Shown: positions 41,179-52,924 of the stretch, one piece after another
Layout: every line of letters begins with the position of its first letter
How positions within the stretch are numbered: the stretch's first letter is position 1
Source of the DNA: an uncultured Pelagibacteraceae bacterium
GTDB taxonomy: Bacteria > Pseudomonadota > Alphaproteobacteria > Pelagibacterales > Pelagibacteraceae
Length of the DNA: 64,000 bases
NCBI GenBank assembly: GCA_902516425.1
Contig: CABXYE010000002.1
Span: forward strand, 96,988-160,987
Reading direction: 5' to 3'
Made by a program: the position numbers and the translations under genes
The notes under the pieces: model-generated
What the model saw: only the letters and a program-made list of their open reading frames with translations
Databases searched by the model: none
Told to the model about the DNA's origin: nothing

Positions 41179-41783
41179 GTTTAAAAAGACCAGCTAAAGA
41201 TCAACCAGAGAATTTTGAATTTAATTCATCTTCATTAGAAGCGGCAAATAAAATTACTTCAAGATATCCTAAAGGAAAACAACAAAGTGCAGTTATGGCA
41301 TTACTATATATAGCCCAAAAACAAAATAATAATTGGATTCCTTTAGCTGCAATGAAGTGCATAGCTAAATTCTTAGAGATGCCTTACATTAAAGTTTATG
41401 AGGTAGCAACTTTTTATAGCATGTTCAACTTATCACCTGTGGGAAAATATTTCATACAAGTTTGTACTACAACACCCTGTATGATTAGAGGTGCAAGTAA
41501 ATTGGTTGAGGCGTGTAAAGAAAAAATTTCAGAAAACGAATCTGAATTATCTCCTGAAAAAAATTGTTCATGGATGGAAGTGGAGTGTTTGGGTGCTTGT
41601 GTCACCGCTCCAATGATGCAAATTAATAATGATTATTATGAGGATTTAGATAAAGAAAAAACTTTGGAAATTCTGGACAAAATTTTAAAAGATGAACCTC
41701 CTAGGCCAGGTTCATATAGAGGAAGAATAAATAATGAACCCGAAAATGGTAGAAAAACACTAATGGAATTAAAAAATGCTTAA
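41175..41783 (+). CDS. nuoE: NADH-quinone oxidoreductase subunit E
   Basis: This 202-residue thioredoxin-like subunit (24-kDa type) has the [2Fe-2S] cluster N1a ligands in [11 protein letters not shown] and [15 protein letters not shown]. It belongs to the NADH dehydrogenase module with NuoF and NuoG. The C-terminal extension ([20 protein letters not shown]) is typical of alphaproteobacterial and mitochondrial homologues. It overlaps nuoF by eight bases. Confidence 0.96.
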   Translation: MSLKRPAKDQPENFEFNSSSLEAANKITSRYPKGKQQSAVMALLYIAQKQNNNWIPLAAMKCIAKFLEMPYIKVYEVATFYSMFNLSPVGKYFIQVCTTTPCMIRGASKLVEACKEKISENESELSPEKNCSWMEVECLGACVTAPMMQINNDYYEDLDKEKTLEILDKILKDEPPRPGSYRGRINNEPENGRKTLMELKNA

Positions 41784-43104
41784 AGATCAGGATAGAATTT
41801 TTCAAAATTTATACAATGATTTAGGTTCAGACTTAACCTCATCTCAAAAAAGAGGTGATTGGATAAACACAAAAGAAATTACCAATAAAGGTAGAGACTG
41901 GATTATAAGTGAAATTAAAGACTCTCAATTAAGAGGACGAGGTGGAGCTGGTTTTCCCACAGGTCTTAAATGGTCATTTGCGCCAAAAGAGGTTGGATCT
42001 AGATCTCACTACTTAGTTATTAACGGTGATGAGTCTGAACCTGGCACTTGTAAAGACAGGGATATATTAAGATTTGAACCTCATAAGTTAATAGAAGGAT
42101 GTTTAATAGCCTCCTATGCAATTCAAGCTCATGTTTGTTATATTTATATAAGAGGTGAATATTTTGTTGATGGACAGAAACTTCAAGCTGCAATTGACGA
42201 AGCTTATGAAAAAAAATTAATTGGAAAAAATGCGGCAGGAACAGGATGGGATTTGGATATCTACATACATTATGGTGCAGGAGCTTATATCTGTGGAGAG
42301 GAAACAGCATTACTCGAAAGCATTGAGGGCAATAAAGGTCAACCAAGATTAAAACCACCTTTCCCAGCATTGATTGGTTTGTACGGATGTCCAACAATAA
42401 TTAATAATGTTGAGACTATTGCTGTTGTACCAACGATTTTGAGAAGAGGTGGTAAATGGTTTGCATCCTTAGGACGAGAGAAAAATACTGGTACTAAAAT
42501 ATTTTGTATATCTGGAAATGTAAATAATCCATGTAATGTTGAGGAAGAAATGAATATACCTTTAAAAGAATTAATCGAGGTTCATGCGGGAGGTGTCATT
42601 GGTGGTTGGGATAATTTACAAGCTGTCATACCTGGAGGGTCTTCCATGCCACTTATTCCTAAGGAGAAATGTGAAACATTGACTATGGATTTTGACTCTT
42701 TAGTTGCTGAAAAAAGTGGCTTAGGCACAGCTGGAGTAGTTGTAATAAATAAAGATCAGGACATTATTAAATGTATGGCAAGAATTGCTCGATTCTATAA
42801 ACATGAAAGCTGTGGCCAATGTACACCTTGTAGAGAAGGTTCGGGATGGATGTGGAGAATGCTTGAGAGGATGGCTAAAGGTGAGGCTTCAAAAGATGAA
42901 ATTGAAATGCTAGGTGATGTAACAAAACAAATTGAGGGTCACACAATCTGTGCATTTGGTGAAGGATCATCTTGGCCTGTTCAAGGTCTATTAAGACATT
43001 TTAAAGATGAGATTAAAAAGAGAAATAATTTTGATCCAATTGTAAAAGAAACTCAAAATATTCCTTACCTTGTAGATCAACACTTATTAGATAAAAATGC
43101 TTAA
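41776..43104 (+). CDS. nuoF: NADH-quinone oxidoreductase subunit F (NADH-binding)
   Basis: This 442-residue subunit binds NADH and FMN and carries cluster N3. The Gly-rich [17 protein letters not shown] motif, the FMN segment [35 protein letters not shown] and the Cys ligands in [14 protein letters not shown] with a distal HTICAFGE Cys are all present. Length matches the 51-kDa type. It overlaps nuoG by eight bases. Confidence 0.97.
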   Translation: MLKDQDRIFQNLYNDLGSDLTSSQKRGDWINTKEITNKGRDWIISEIKDSQLRGRGGAGFPTGLKWSFAPKEVGSRSHYLVINGDESEPGTCKDRDILRFEPHKLIEGCLIASYAIQAHVCYIYIRGEYFVDGQKLQAAIDEAYEKKLIGKNAAGTGWDLDIYIHYGAGAYICGEETALLESIEGNKGQPRLKPPFPALIGLYGCPTIINNVETIAVVPTILRRGGKWFASLGREKNTGTKIFCISGNVNNPCNVEEEMNIPLKELIEVHAGGVIGGWDNLQAVIPGGSSMPLIPKEKCETLTMDFDSLVAEKSGLGTAGVVVINKDQDIIKCMARIARFYKHESCGQCTPCREGSGWMWRMLERMAKGEASKDEIEMLGDVTKQIEGHTICAFGEGSSWPVQGLLRHFKDEIKKRNNFDPIVKETQNIPYLVDQHLLDKNA

Positions 43105-45130
43105 ATTAAAAGTAAACGATGTAGAAGTAGAAGTCGAGGAGGGTTTAACTGTTCTACAAGCTTGTGAAAAAGCTGGAGTAGAAATACCAAGATTTTGCTA
43201 TCATGAAAAATTATCAATAGCAGGAAATTGTAGAATGTGTCTTGTTGAAATGGAAAAATCCCCAAAACCTATAGCTTCTTGTGCGATGCCTGCTGCTGAG
43301 GGAATGGTCATAAAAACAAATACACCTAAAATAGAGAAATCCAGAAAAGGCGTAATGGAATTTTTATTAGCCAATCATCCTTTAGATTGTCCTGTTTGTG
43401 ATCAAGGTGGTGAATGCGACCTTCAAGATCAATCTATGTTTTATGGTATTGATAAATCTCGATTTAAAGAAAATAAAAGAGCGGTGCCTGATAAAAATAT
43501 GGGTCCGTTAATTAAGACCCAAATGACCAGATGCATCCATTGTACCAGATGTATTAGATTCGCGACAGAAATTGCTGGTGTGCCAGAACTTGGTGCGATA
43601 GGTAGAGGTGAAGATATGCAAATTACAACATATCTTGAAAAATCAATACAGTCAGAATTGTCAGGAAATGTAATAGATCTTTGTCCTGTTGGAGCTCTTA
43701 CTTCAAAACCATATGTATTTGAAGCAAGACCTTGGGAGTTAAAAAAAACAGAAACTATAGATGTAATGGATGCTGTTGGATCTAACATAAGGGTAGACAC
43801 ATATGACTGGGAGGTAAAAAGAGTATTGCCAATAATTAATGAAGATATAAATGAGGAATGGATATCAGATAAGACAAGATATGCTTGCGATGGCTTGTTA
43901 AGTCAAAGACTTGATACACCGTATATCAAATATAATAATAAATTTGAAAAAGCTTCATGGGATGAAGTTTTTAAAATTATAAAATCAAAAATACAAAATA
44001 CTGATAAAGATAAGATAGCTGGATTTGTTGGCGATCTGATAAATATGGAAGCCAGCTACATATTTAAAGAATTTTTAGAGAGAACTATTGATACAAAAAA
44101 TTATGAGTCTAGATCGTCTGATATTTTAATTGATAGTTCTAAAAGAGAAAACTATTTATTCAATTCAACTATTAATGGTATTGAGGAAACAGATTTAATT
44201 CTATTAATTGGAACTAATCCAAGGTTTGAAGCTACTATGCTAAATGCAAGAATTCGAAAAGCTTATCTAAAAAATAAAGTCAAAATTGTTTCTTTAAGTG
44301 ATTTAGGTGATCTAACCTATCCTTATCAAATCCTTGATGGAAAAACCCAAACAATCAAAAATATTTTTGAAAATAAAAATGAGCTTTCAAAACAAATTAT
44401 TGAAGCAAAAAAACCAATGATTATATTTGGAGAATCATTTTTAAAATCTAAATCAGCAGAATTTTTATCTAGTTCCTTTAAAAATTTTTTATTGAGTAAC
44501 AATAAATTTACTGATGATTGGAGGCCTTTAAATTTTTTACCTTCCGACGCAGCTACAGTTGGAAGTCTAGATCTTGATATAATCGATAAAAAAAACGAAT
44601 TAATAAAGAATCTTAATGAAAACAAATTTGATTTAGTTTTTTTAATGGGACAAGATAACCTTAAATTCAATAAAAAAAATGAGTTTGTTATATATGTAGG
44701 AAGCCACGGGGATAATGGCGCAGAACTAGCAGATATTATTTTGCCAGGAGCAGCTTACACAGAACAATCAGGTCATTACACTAATTTAGAGGGTAAAGTG
44801 CAAAAAGCTTATAAAGCGTCATATCCTCCAGGAGATGCTAAAGAAGATTGGGAAATTATAAATAATCTTGCTGAATTTATGAATAATAGAAGACTTTTTA
44901 ACGATAGAGATGAATTAGAGAGCAGTATGTTTAACTATATAAACTTAAAAAAGGAAAAACAAGAAAGCCCCCTTAAAACTAAAGTAGATTTAGGTAATTT
45001 TGAGGACGAAACCCTTAAAATAACATACAAAGATTATTATTTTTCTAATGTAATTGCACGCTCATCAAAAACAATGTTGAATTGTAACAATTCTAAATTA
45101 GAAGTTAAACGAACTGGTACCGAAGGATAA
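43097..45130 (+). CDS. nuoG: NADH-quinone oxidoreductase subunit G
   Basis: This 677-residue subunit (75-kDa type) has an N-terminal [2Fe-2S] domain ([21 protein letters not shown], in parts), the HxxxC cluster segment [17 protein letters not shown], and a [4Fe-4S] site in [12 protein letters not shown] molybdopterin-oxidoreductase-like C-terminal domain without cofactor motifs follows. It is shorter than E. coli NuoG (about 900 residues) and lacks the extra N7 cluster, as in mitochondrial-type enzymes. The C-terminal third is lysine- and asparagine-rich and the least conserved part of the operon. Confidence 0.95.
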   Translation: MLKLKVNDVEVEVEEGLTVLQACEKAGVEIPRFCYHEKLSIAGNCRMCLVEMEKSPKPIASCAMPAAEGMVIKTNTPKIEKSRKGVMEFLLANHPLDCPVCDQGGECDLQDQSMFYGIDKSRFKENKRAVPDKNMGPLIKTQMTRCIHCTRCIRFATEIAGVPELGAIGRGEDMQITTYLEKSIQSELSGNVIDLCPVGALTSKPYVFEARPWELKKTETIDVMDAVGSNIRVDTYDWEVKRVLPIINEDINEEWISDKTRYACDGLLSQRLDTPYIKYNNKFEKASWDEVFKIIKSKIQNTDKDKIAGFVGDLINMEASYIFKEFLERTIDTKNYESRSSDILIDSSKRENYLFNSTINGIEETDLILLIGTNPRFEATMLNARIRKAYLKNKVKIVSLSDLGDLTYPYQILDGKTQTIKNIFENKNELSKQIIEAKKPMIIFGESFLKSKSAEFLSSSFKNFLLSNNKFTDDWRPLNFLPSDAATVGSLDLDIIDKKNELIKNLNENKFDLVFLMGQDNLKFNKKNEFVIYVGSHGDNGAELADIILPGAAYTEQSGHYTNLEGKVQKAYKASYPPGDAKEDWEIINNLAEFMNNRRLFNDRDELESSMFNYINLKKEKQESPLKTKVDLGNFEDETLKITYKDYYFSNVIARSSKTMLNCNNSKLEVKRTGTEG

Positions 45131-45133
45131 ATA

Positions 45134-46132
45134 ATGGGATATATAAATTTAGTTTTTGAAGAGGTCTATAAAATCCTCTTTCTTCTTGTTCCAGTTTTAG
45201 TCTCTGTTGCTATGATTGTTTGGTTAGATAGAAGAGTTTGGGCTTTTGTTCAAAAAAGACAGGGTCCCAATGTTGTTGGTCCCTTTGGTTTACTACAATC
45301 ATTAGCAGATGCATTAAAATATATTTTTAAAGAAATCATAATTCCAGCAAGTTCAAATAAGATTATTTTTGTTTTAGCACCAATTATTACAATGACTTTA
45401 GCCTTAATAGCATGGGCGGTTATACCTTTTGGAGAGGATCAGGTTTTAGCTAATATAAATGTTGGAATTCTCTATATTTTTGCTGTTTCATCTCTTGGAG
45501 TTTATGGAATTGTCATGGGAGGTTGGGCGTCCAATTCAAAATATCCTTTTTTAGGGTCAATAAGATCTGCTGCGCAAATGGTTTCTTATGAGGTTTCAAT
45601 TGGCATAATAATTATCAATGTTCTTTTGTGTGTTGGATCATTAAATTTAAGTGATATCGTTTTAGCTCAACAAAACATCTGGTTCATAATTCCGTTATTT
45701 CCAATGTTTGTAATATTTTTTATTTCCTCTTTAGCGGAAACAAATCGACCGCCTTTTGATTTACCTGAAGCCGAAGCAGAATTAGTTGCTGGATATCAAA
45801 CTGAATATTCTGGAATGATGTATGCAATGTTCTGGTTAGGAGAATATGCAAATATTTTATTAATGTGTGCTTTAGGATCAATTTTATTTTTAGGAGGATG
45901 GCTTTCACCAGTTGATTTATATCCATTTAATTTAATTCCAGGAGCTGTGTGGTTAATCTTAAAGATATTACTTTTATTTTTTTTATTTGCATTAGTTAAA
46001 GCAGTTGTACCAAGGTATAGATATGATCAGCTAATGCGATTAGGCTGGAAAATATTTCTTCCTTTGTCTTTAACATATGTTGTTTTGACTGCGAGTTATT
46101 TATTTTATTTTAACCTTTTACCTACAATTTAG
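45134..46132 (+). CDS. nuoH: NADH-quinone oxidoreductase subunit H
   Basis: This 332-residue membrane subunit with about eight helices forms part of the quinone chamber. Conserved segments are [23 protein letters not shown] (parts), [23 protein letters not shown] (parts) and the charged [11 protein letters not shown] loop. The ETNRxPFDLxExE pattern is intact. Its stop is immediately followed by the nuoI ATG. Confidence 0.97.
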   Translation: MGYINLVFEEVYKILFLLVPVLVSVAMIVWLDRRVWAFVQKRQGPNVVGPFGLLQSLADALKYIFKEIIIPASSNKIIFVLAPIITMTLALIAWAVIPFGEDQVLANINVGILYIFAVSSLGVYGIVMGGWASNSKYPFLGSIRSAAQMVSYEVSIGIIIINVLLCVGSLNLSDIVLAQQNIWFIIPLFPMFVIFFISSLAETNRPPFDLPEAEAELVAGYQTEYSGMMYAMFWLGEYANILLMCALGSILFLGGWLSPVDLYPFNLIPGAVWLILKILLLFFLFALVKAVVPRYRYDQLMRLGWKIFLPLSLTYVVLTASYLFYFNLLPTI

Positions 46133-46618
46133 ATGAAAATTTCAAGATTTTTAAAAACAATATTTATGGTCGATTTTGTAACTGGTATGTTAATTGGTTT
46201 TAGAGAAATGTTTAAATCAAAAAAAACAATAAATTATCCTTTTGAAAAAGGAAAAATTAGTCCAAGATTTAGAGGAGAGCATGCACTTAGAAGATATCCA
46301 AATGGTGAAGAAAGATGTATTGCATGTAAGTTGTGTGAGGCTGTGTGTCCAGCACAAGCAATCACAATAGAGTCGGCTGAAAGATCTGACGGAAGTAGAA
46401 AAACTACTCGTTACGATATTGATATGATGAAATGTATTTATTGTGGTTTATGTGAGGAGTCATGCCCTGTAGATGCTATTGTTCAAGGCCCAAATTTTGA
46501 ATTTTCAACAGAAACAAGAGAAGAGCTTTATTACACTAAAGAAAAACTATTGGATAATGGTGACAGATGGGAAAACATTTTAGCAGCGAATATAAAATCA
46601 GACAACCCTTATAGATAG
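46133..46618 (+). CDS. nuoI: NADH-quinone oxidoreductase subunit I
   Basis: This 161-residue ferredoxin-like subunit has two complete [4Fe-4S] motifs, [16 protein letters not shown] and [16 protein letters not shown], for clusters N6a and N6b. The N-terminal amphipathic segment and [16 protein letters not shown] lead-in are typical of TYKY-type subunits. The gene is spaced four bases from nuoJ. Confidence 0.97.
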   Translation: MKISRFLKTIFMVDFVTGMLIGFREMFKSKKTINYPFEKGKISPRFRGEHALRRYPNGEERCIACKLCEAVCPAQAITIESAERSDGSRKTTRYDIDMMKCIYCGLCEESCPVDAIVQGPNFEFSTETREELYYTKEKLLDNGDRWENILAANIKSDNPYR

Positions 46619-46622
46619 ATTT

Positions 46623-47255
46623 ATGGCAGCGCATGCAATATTTTTTTATTTTTTTTCTATTGTCGCAGTCATCTCAGCTATCATGGTCACAGTTTCAAAA
46701 AATACAGTACATTCGGTTTTTTTTTTAATATTAGATTTTATAAGTATTTCATGTCTTTTTATAATGATTGGAGCAGAGTTTTTGGGAATGATAATGCTTA
46801 TCGTATATGTTGGTGCAGTAGCTGTCTTGTTTTTATTTGTTGTAATGATGTTGAATGTTGCACAACAACAAAATCAATGGTTTAATTCTAAAGAAAATTC
46901 TGGCCATATACCAATAGGTTTAATTATAAGTACAATAATCTTTTTTGAACTAATTATTGTTGTAGGAGGATGGAAATATAAACCTGAATTATCAAAACAA
47001 AATAACACTCAACTTTCTAATGAAATAAGTAACACTCATTCGTTAGGTCAAGTTTTGTACACAGATTATATTCACGTTTTTCAAATAAGTGGAATGATAT
47101 TATTAGTTGCGATGATAGGTGCAATTGTCCTTACTTTTAGACAAAGAGCAGGGGTTAAAACACAAAGTTATATAAATCAAATTTCTAGAGAAAGATCTGA
47201 AGGTATCGAAGTTTTAGAGGTTCCGTCAAATATAGGAGTTAAGATAGATGACTGA
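46623..47255 (+). CDS. nuoJ: NADH-quinone oxidoreductase subunit J
   Basis: This 210-residue membrane subunit has five helices. The family motif [28 protein letters not shown] (parts: [21 protein letters not shown]) marks the pi-bulge helix. The C-terminus is hydrophilic. It overlaps nuoK by eight bases. Function is structural and in coupling of quinone reduction to proton pumping. Confidence 0.95.
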   Translation: MAAHAIFFYFFSIVAVISAIMVTVSKNTVHSVFFLILDFISISCLFIMIGAEFLGMIMLIVYVGAVAVLFLFVVMMLNVAQQQNQWFNSKENSGHIPIGLIISTIIFFELIIVVGGWKYKPELSKQNNTQLSNEISNTHSLGQVLYTDYIHVFQISGMILLVAMIGAIVLTFRQRAGVKTQSYINQISRERSEGIEVLEVPSNIGVKIDD

Positions 47256-47559
47256 AATTGGTTTGGGACATTATCTTACTTTAGGAGCAGTTATCTTTTC
47301 CATTGGTGTCATTGGTATCTTTTTAAACAGAAAAAATATTATCGTTATTTTGATGAGTATTGAGCTGATATTATTAGCTGTGAATATTAATTTAGTATCA
47401 TTTTCTATTTATCTTGATGATTTAACTGGTCAAGTCTTTACATTATTTATTTTAACTGTTGCTGCTGCAGAGGCTGCAATTGGTCTGGCAATAATAGTAG
47501 TCTACTATCGAAATGCAGGAACTATAAGGGTCGAAGAGATAGATAAGTTAAAAGGATAA
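47248..47559 (+). CDS. nuoK: NADH-quinone oxidoreductase subunit K
   Basis: This 103-residue antiporter-like small subunit has three helices. The conserved membrane Glu residues sit in [15 protein letters not shown] and [15 protein letters not shown], and these take part in proton translocation. Size and motifs are standard. It begins inside the nuoJ end and is one base from nuoL. Confidence 0.96.
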   Translation: MTEIGLGHYLTLGAVIFSIGVIGIFLNRKNIIVILMSIELILLAVNINLVSFSIYLDDLTGQVFTLFILTVAAAEAAIGLAIIVVYYRNAGTIRVEEIDKLKG

Positions 47560-47560
47560 A

Positions 47561-49474
47561 ATGGAAATTTCAATTTTAGCATTACCTTTAATTGCTTCAA
47601 TTATATCTGGATTTTTTGGAAAGTTTATAGGAGACAGAAATTCAGAAATAGTTACTAGTTTACTAGTATCTATTACAGCTGTTCTTTCAGCAATTATATT
47701 TTATGAGGTAATTTTTAATCAATACGAGGAAAATATCAAAATTGCTACATGGATCAATTCAGGATCATTAGAAGTAAACTGGTCAATGAAAATTGATGCA
47801 TTGTCGTCAGTAATGTTAGTAGTTGTAACTTTTGTTTCTGCATTGGTTCATATCTACTCAATCGGATATATGTCTCATGATCCCCACAAACCAAGATTTA
47901 TGGCCTATTTATCTCTATTTACTTTCGCCATGTTAATGTTGGTAACAGCCGATAATTTTATTCAATTATTTTTTGGTTGGGAAGGGGTAGGTCTTTGTTC
48001 TTATTTCTTAATTGGTTTTTGGTTTAAAAAGGAAACTGCAAATGCAGCCGCAATTAAAGCATTTGTTGTAAATAGAGTTGGAGATTTCGGTTTTGCTTTA
48101 GGTATATTTTTGATTTTTTATTTATTTGGTTCAGTAAATTACACAGAAGTTTTTAACCAAATTCCAACAGTTATAGATGAAAAACTTAATTTTTTAGGTA
48201 TTCAAATTAACGCCATAGATTTAATCTGTATATTATTGTTCATCGGTGCTATGGGTAAATCAGCTCAAATCTTTTTGCATACCTGGTTACCAGATGCAAT
48301 GGAAGGTCCAACACCTGTTTCAGCTCTGATCCATGCCGCTACTATGGTTACAGCTGGAGTTTTTTTAGTCGTAAGATGTTCTCCAATATATGAATATTCA
48401 GAGTTAGCTTTAAACATTGTTACTATAATCGGTATGAGCACTGCTTTTTTTGCTGCGAGTATAGCTTTAGTGCAAACAGATATAAAAAAGATTATTGCCT
48501 ACTCCACATGCAGTCAATTAGGTTATATGTTTTTTGCGGCTGGCGTAGGTGCTTATAATGTTGCGATATTTCATTTATTTACTCATGCATTCTTTAAAGC
48601 ATTATTATTTTTAGGATCTGGATCTGTAATTCACGCATTTAAAGATGAGCAAAATATCAATAATATGGGAGGGGTATGGAAAAAGTTACCTTACACATAT
48701 GTTTTAATGATAATTGGAACTTTAGCATTAACAGGCTTCCCTTTGCTCTCTGGTTTTTATTCTAAGGATGCAATTATAGAATTTGCATATTTAAGTGGCA
48801 CTACCACTGGGTACTATGCTTCTGGAATAGGTATACTGACTGCTTTTTTAACATCAATTTATTCATGGAGACTGATGTTTAAAACTTTTCACGGACAGTA
48901 TAACAACAAGAAAATTAAGATCGAGGAGACACATGAGTCGCCATTAGTTATGTTGATACCTTTGATAATATTATCTATAGGAGCTATTTTTGCTGGATTT
49001 ATTTTTAAAGATTTGTTTATAGGTTATGAGGGAATTAATAATTTTTGGAATGAATCGATTTTCTTATTAGAACCTTTAAGTACCGATCATCCACCATTAT
49101 GGTTTTTAATTTTAACTCCAGCACTAGTAATTTTATCTATACCACTTGCTTACTATTTATTTGTAAAAAATAAGAATTTTCCAACTCAACTAGTTAATAT
49201 CAATAAGCCATTATATGAATTTTTATTAAATAAATGGTATTTTGACGAAATTTACGACACCTTATTTGTAAAATCTTCAAAAAGATTTGGGCTATTTTTG
49301 TGGAAATTTTTTGACATTAAAATTATTGATGGCTTTGGACCCGATGGTATTTCTGGGTTAATTAAAAAATTTTCTATTAAAGCCAATAAATTTCAAAGTG
49401 GTTATATTTACCAATATGCATTTGTAATGTTACTTGGTTTTTCCGCTTTTTTAACCTTTTTAATCGTTAAATAA
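47561..49474 (+). CDS. nuoL: NADH-quinone oxidoreductase subunit L
   Basis: This 637-residue proton-pumping antiporter-like subunit has about 16 helices. Typical segments are FFGWEGVGLCSYFLIGFW, GKSAQIFLHTWLPDAMEGPTPVSALIHAATMVTAGVFLV (in parts: WLPDAMEGPTPVSALIHAAT), and YSTCSQLGYMFFAAGVGAY. The C-terminal lateral helix region runs to the end. It overlaps nuoM by one base (TAATG). Confidence 0.96.
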   Translation: MEISILALPLIASIISGFFGKFIGDRNSEIVTSLLVSITAVLSAIIFYEVIFNQYEENIKIATWINSGSLEVNWSMKIDALSSVMLVVVTFVSALVHIYSIGYMSHDPHKPRFMAYLSLFTFAMLMLVTADNFIQLFFGWEGVGLCSYFLIGFWFKKETANAAAIKAFVVNRVGDFGFALGIFLIFYLFGSVNYTEVFNQIPTVIDEKLNFLGIQINAIDLICILLFIGAMGKSAQIFLHTWLPDAMEGPTPVSALIHAATMVTAGVFLVVRCSPIYEYSELALNIVTIIGMSTAFFAASIALVQTDIKKIIAYSTCSQLGYMFFAAGVGAYNVAIFHLFTHAFFKALLFLGSGSVIHAFKDEQNINNMGGVWKKLPYTYVLMIIGTLALTGFPLLSGFYSKDAIIEFAYLSGTTTGYYASGIGILTAFLTSIYSWRLMFKTFHGQYNNKKIKIEETHESPLVMLIPLIILSIGAIFAGFIFKDLFIGYEGINNFWNESIFLLEPLSTDHPPLWFLILTPALVILSIPLAYYLFVKNKNFPTQLVNINKPLYEFLLNKWYFDEIYDTLFVKSSKRFGLFLWKFFDIKIIDGFGPDGISGLIKKFSIKANKFQSGYIYQYAFVMLLGFSAFLTFLIVK

Positions 49475-50958
49475 TGGACTTTCCAATTCTTTCCTCATTA
49501 ATACTTTTACCTTTTATCGGAGCACTCTTTTTATTTTTTACAAAAAGTAAAAGTGAAAATAAAATCACAGCAAAATATGTTGCCTTATTTACATCTCTAG
49601 TAAACTTTTTTTTATCTATTTATTTGTGGGTTTTGTTTGACCAAACAACATCAGCTTTTCAATTTGTTGAAGACAGAATTTGGATCGAAGGTTTAATTAA
49701 CTATAAAGTAGGAGTTGATGGAATATCAATACTATTTATAATTTTAACAACATTTATTACACCTTTATGCATTGTCTCAGTAAATAATTCGGTAACAAAA
49801 AGATTAAATGAATTTTTAATAGCTATTCTTGTCATGGAAACTTTCATGATTGGAGTTTTTTGTTCTCTAGATCTTGTAGTTTTTTACTTATTTTTTGAGG
49901 CTGGATTAATTCCGATGTTTTTAATTATTGGAATTTGGGGTGGGGCCAGAAGAGTTTATTCTGCTTTTAAGTTTTTTTTATTCACACTTTTAGGTTCAGT
50001 TTTAATGTTAGTAGCTATAATTTCAATTTATTGGATCACAGGTACCACAGATGTTGTTAAACTTTATGAATTAGGTATAGACACGAAATATCAAAATTTA
50101 TTGTGGTTAGCTTTTTTTAGTTCATTTGCAGTAAAAACTCCTATGTGGCCAGTTCATACTTGGCTTCCAGATGCACACGTTGAAGCACCTACAGCGGGAT
50201 CAGTTCTTTTAGCTGCTATTTTGCTTAAAATGGCAGGATATGGATTTATAAGATTTTCTCTGGGATTGTTTCCTTCTGCCTCAGAAGTTTTTACCCCTTT
50301 AATTTACACATTAAGTGTTATTGCAATTATTTTCACGTCGTTAATCGCTTTAATGCAGGAAGACATGAAAAAATTAATAGCATATTCTTCTGTGGCTCAT
50401 ATGGGATTTGTTACTCTAGGAATATTTACCATCCAACAACAAGGTATTGAAGGAAGTATAATTCAAATGATAAGTCACGGTTTAGTTTCGGCAGCTTTAT
50501 TTTTATGTGTTGGTGTGGTTTATGATCGAATGCATTCTAGATTGATCACAACTTATGGAGGTATTGTCACTATCATACCTAAATATGCAATTTTATTTAT
50601 GGTATTCACTTTAGCTGCTTTAGGATTACCAGGAACAAGCGGTTTTGTTGGTGAGTTTTTAATTTTAATGGCTGCTTTTAAAGATAATTTTTTAGTAGCA
50701 GTGTTAGCGAGTTTAGGAGTTATTATTGGTGCCGCATATATGCTTTGGTTGTATAAAAGAGTTATTTTTGGAAAACTAATAAACTCTGATTTAAAAAAAA
50801 TGATTGATCTAAATAAATCAGAAGCATTCATGCTCATCTGTTTAGTGGTTCCAACTTTATATTTTGGCTTTTATCCCGAACCATTAATTAATACTATTGA
50901 AGTCTCAATAAGTGATTTAATTGATACATATAACTTTAGTGTGGCAAGCAAAGAATGA
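49474..50958 (+). CDS. nuoM: NADH-quinone oxidoreductase subunit M
   Basis: This 494-residue antiporter-like membrane subunit has the motifs FFEAGLIPMFLIIGIWGG, then KTPMWPVHTWLPDAHVEAPTAGSVLLAAILLK (parts: WLPDAHVEAPTAGSVLLA) and LIAYSSVAHMGFVTLG. These are the NuoM-specific forms. It pumps protons in the membrane arm. It overlaps nuoN by four bases. Confidence 0.96.
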   Translation: MDFPILSSLILLPFIGALFLFFTKSKSENKITAKYVALFTSLVNFFLSIYLWVLFDQTTSAFQFVEDRIWIEGLINYKVGVDGISILFIILTTFITPLCIVSVNNSVTKRLNEFLIAILVMETFMIGVFCSLDLVVFYLFFEAGLIPMFLIIGIWGGARRVYSAFKFFLFTLLGSVLMLVAIISIYWITGTTDVVKLYELGIDTKYQNLLWLAFFSSFAVKTPMWPVHTWLPDAHVEAPTAGSVLLAAILLKMAGYGFIRFSLGLFPSASEVFTPLIYTLSVIAIIFTSLIALMQEDMKKLIAYSSVAHMGFVTLGIFTIQQQGIEGSIIQMISHGLVSAALFLCVGVVYDRMHSRLITTYGGIVTIIPKYAILFMVFTLAALGLPGTSGFVGEFLILMAAFKDNFLVAVLASLGVIIGAAYMLWLYKRVIFGKLINSDLKKMIDLNKSEAFMLICLVVPTLYFGFYPEPLINTIEVSISDLIDTYNFSVASKE

Positions 50959-52373
50959 ATAATATTGAATTAATATTTCCAGAAATTTTTATTTCATTAT
51001 CAATAATGTTTTTACTTATTCTTGGAGTTTTTAAAAAAAATAGTTCAAAAATAATTCATAATATTTCATTATTAGTTTTATTGATTACAGCAGTGATTAT
51101 ATATAATGAAACTTTTAGAATTAATCCGACAAATCTCTTTAACGAGAGTATTGTTATAGATTATTTGTCATCGTTTATGAAAATTATTACTTTAATAGCT
51201 GCTTTTGTAGTTTTGTTGATTTCAACAAATTATTTAAGGGTCTTTAAAATTTTTAAAATTGAATATCCAATTTTGATTCTAAGTTCTGTTTTGGGAATGA
51301 TGATAATGATTAGTTCTAATGATTTAATTGTTTTTTATATGGGTTTAGAGCTTCAGTCATTAGGCCTATATGTTTTAGCGACATTTAATAGAGATCAATT
51401 GAAATCATCTGAGGCGGGATTAAAATATTTTGTTTTAAGCGCCTTATCCTCAGGATTGTTATTATATGGTTGTTCATTGATTTATGGTTTTACTGGTTCA
51501 ACAAATTTTGAATATATTTCAACACAATTTAATGCAAGTGAATATGCTTTAACTTTTGGAATAGTTTTTGTATTAGTAGGTTTAGCATTTAAAATATCTG
51601 CTGTGCCTTTTCATATGTGGGCCCCAGATGTTTATGAAGGCTCACCAACATCTGTAACGTTATTTTTTACAATGGTTCCTAAAATAGCTGCGTTAACTGT
51701 GTTTATAAGATTTCTTTATGTTCCTTTTTTAAATCTTATTGATCAGTGGCAAATTATTTTAATTTTTATATCAATCGCATCCATGCTTTTTGGTGCAATA
51801 GCAGCGATCGGACAAAAAAACCTTAAGCGACTTATAGCTTATAGTTCGATCAGCCATATTGGATATGCTTTAGCAGGATTAGCGACTGGCTCGAATGATG
51901 GAATACAAAGTTCAGTAATTTATATGACTATTTATATAATTATGAACTTAGGTTTTTTTTCATGTTTATTAATGATGAAAAGAAATAATATTTATTATGA
52001 GCAAATAGATGATTTATCAGGATTATCAAAAAATCATCCTTTGCTATCACTTTCGTTATTGATTATTTTATTTTCTCTAGCTGGAATCCCACCACTTGCA
52101 GGTTTTTTTGCAAAATTTTATATTTTTAAATCTGTTATTGAACAGTCAATGTATTTTTTAGCTATAGTTGGTTTGTTATCGACCGTGGTAGCAGCATTTT
52201 ATTATTTGCGAATTATAAAAATAATGTATTTCGATGAAGAAAAAGACAGTTATGATAATGACCATAGCCTTTGGCTGAAGTTCTCCTTAACGATCTCTAC
52301 AATACTAATTTTAACATATTTCATTTTCCCAGGTGAATTGATTAATGTAGTTTCAAGAATCAATATAATTTGA
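50955..52373 (+). CDS. nuoN: NADH-quinone oxidoreductase subunit N
   Basis: This 472-residue antiporter-like membrane subunit has family motifs MGLELQSLGLYVLATF, FKISAVPFHMWAPDVYEGSPTSVTLFF (parts: PFHMWAPDVYEGSPT), and KRLIAYSSISHIGYALAGL. It completes the 14-gene complex I set. Its stop overlaps the birA ATG (TGATG), so the transcript runs on into biotin and CoA genes, a common alphaproteobacterial order. Confidence 0.96.
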   Translation: MNNIELIFPEIFISLSIMFLLILGVFKKNSSKIIHNISLLVLLITAVIIYNETFRINPTNLFNESIVIDYLSSFMKIITLIAAFVVLLISTNYLRVFKIFKIEYPILILSSVLGMMIMISSNDLIVFYMGLELQSLGLYVLATFNRDQLKSSEAGLKYFVLSALSSGLLLYGCSLIYGFTGSTNFEYISTQFNASEYALTFGIVFVLVGLAFKISAVPFHMWAPDVYEGSPTSVTLFFTMVPKIAALTVFIRFLYVPFLNLIDQWQIILIFISIASMLFGAIAAIGQKNLKRLIAYSSISHIGYALAGLATGSNDGIQSSVIYMTIYIIMNLGFFSCLLMMKRNNIYYEQIDDLSGLSKNHPLLSLSLLIILFSLAGIPPLAGFFAKFYIFKSVIEQSMYFLAIVGLLSTVVAAFYYLRIIKIMYFDEEKDSYDNDHSLWLKFSLTISTILILTYFIFPGELINVVSRINII

Positions 52374-52924
52374 TGAAATTCAAAGTATTTAGATTTAATA
52401 AAGTAAAAAGTACCAACAATACCGCAATAAGAATAATCAAACATTATAAATATAATTTTGGTATGATTTTAGCTGATGTGCAAATCAATGGGAGAGGACA
52501 GTATGGAAAAAAATGGGTTTCTTATAAGGGAAATTTGTTCGTTAGCTTTTTTTATAATCTAAAAAACTTTAATATATCCTTAAATAAGTTGACTAAAATT
52601 AATTGTCTAATGGTTAAAAAATGTATTTCAAAACATTATAAAAAAAAAATTTATTTTAAAAAACCTAATGATCTATTGGTTCAAAAAAAAAAATTATGTG
52701 GAATTTTACAAGAAAAAGTGAGTAAATTTGATGATACTTACCTAGTTGTTGGTATTGGAATAAATTTGATAAAAAGCCCATTCATAAAGAATTACCCAAC
52801 GACTTGTCTGAGCAATCTTGTTAATAAAGATATATCAAAGAAAAAATTTGAACTTGAATTAAAGAAGACTTTTGAAAATAATTTAAAGAGATTAATAAAA
52901 AAAGAGTATAAACATATATGCTAA
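52373..52924 (+). CDS. birA: Biotin--[acetyl-CoA-carboxylase] ligase, monofunctional
   Basis: This 183-residue biotin protein ligase has the biotinyl-AMP motif GRGQYGKKWVS (close to GRGRxGRxW). KPNDLL stands in place of KWPNDL, then KKLCGILQEK and LVVGIGINL follow. There is no N-terminal helix-turn-helix, so it cannot act as the E. coli-type repressor. It attaches biotin to acyl-CoA carboxylase carrier subunits. The ATG overlapping the nuoN stop is chosen over a preceding TTG. It is shorter than usual at the C-terminus. Confidence 0.88.
   Translation: MKFKVFRFNKVKSTNNTAIRIIKHYKYNFGMILADVQINGRGQYGKKWVSYKGNLFVSFFYNLKNFNISLNKLTKINCLMVKKCISKHYKKKIYFKKPNDLLVQKKKLCGILQEKVSKFDDTYLVVGIGINLIKSPFIKNYPTTCLSNLVNKDISKKKFELELKKTFENNLKRLIKKEYKHIC

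Noticed and set aside
42020..43800. Long antisense open frames inside nuoF and nuoG (about 125 and 119 codons)
   Set aside because: They lie opposite strongly conserved coding sequence, have no ribosome binding site and resemble no protein; they are shadow frames.
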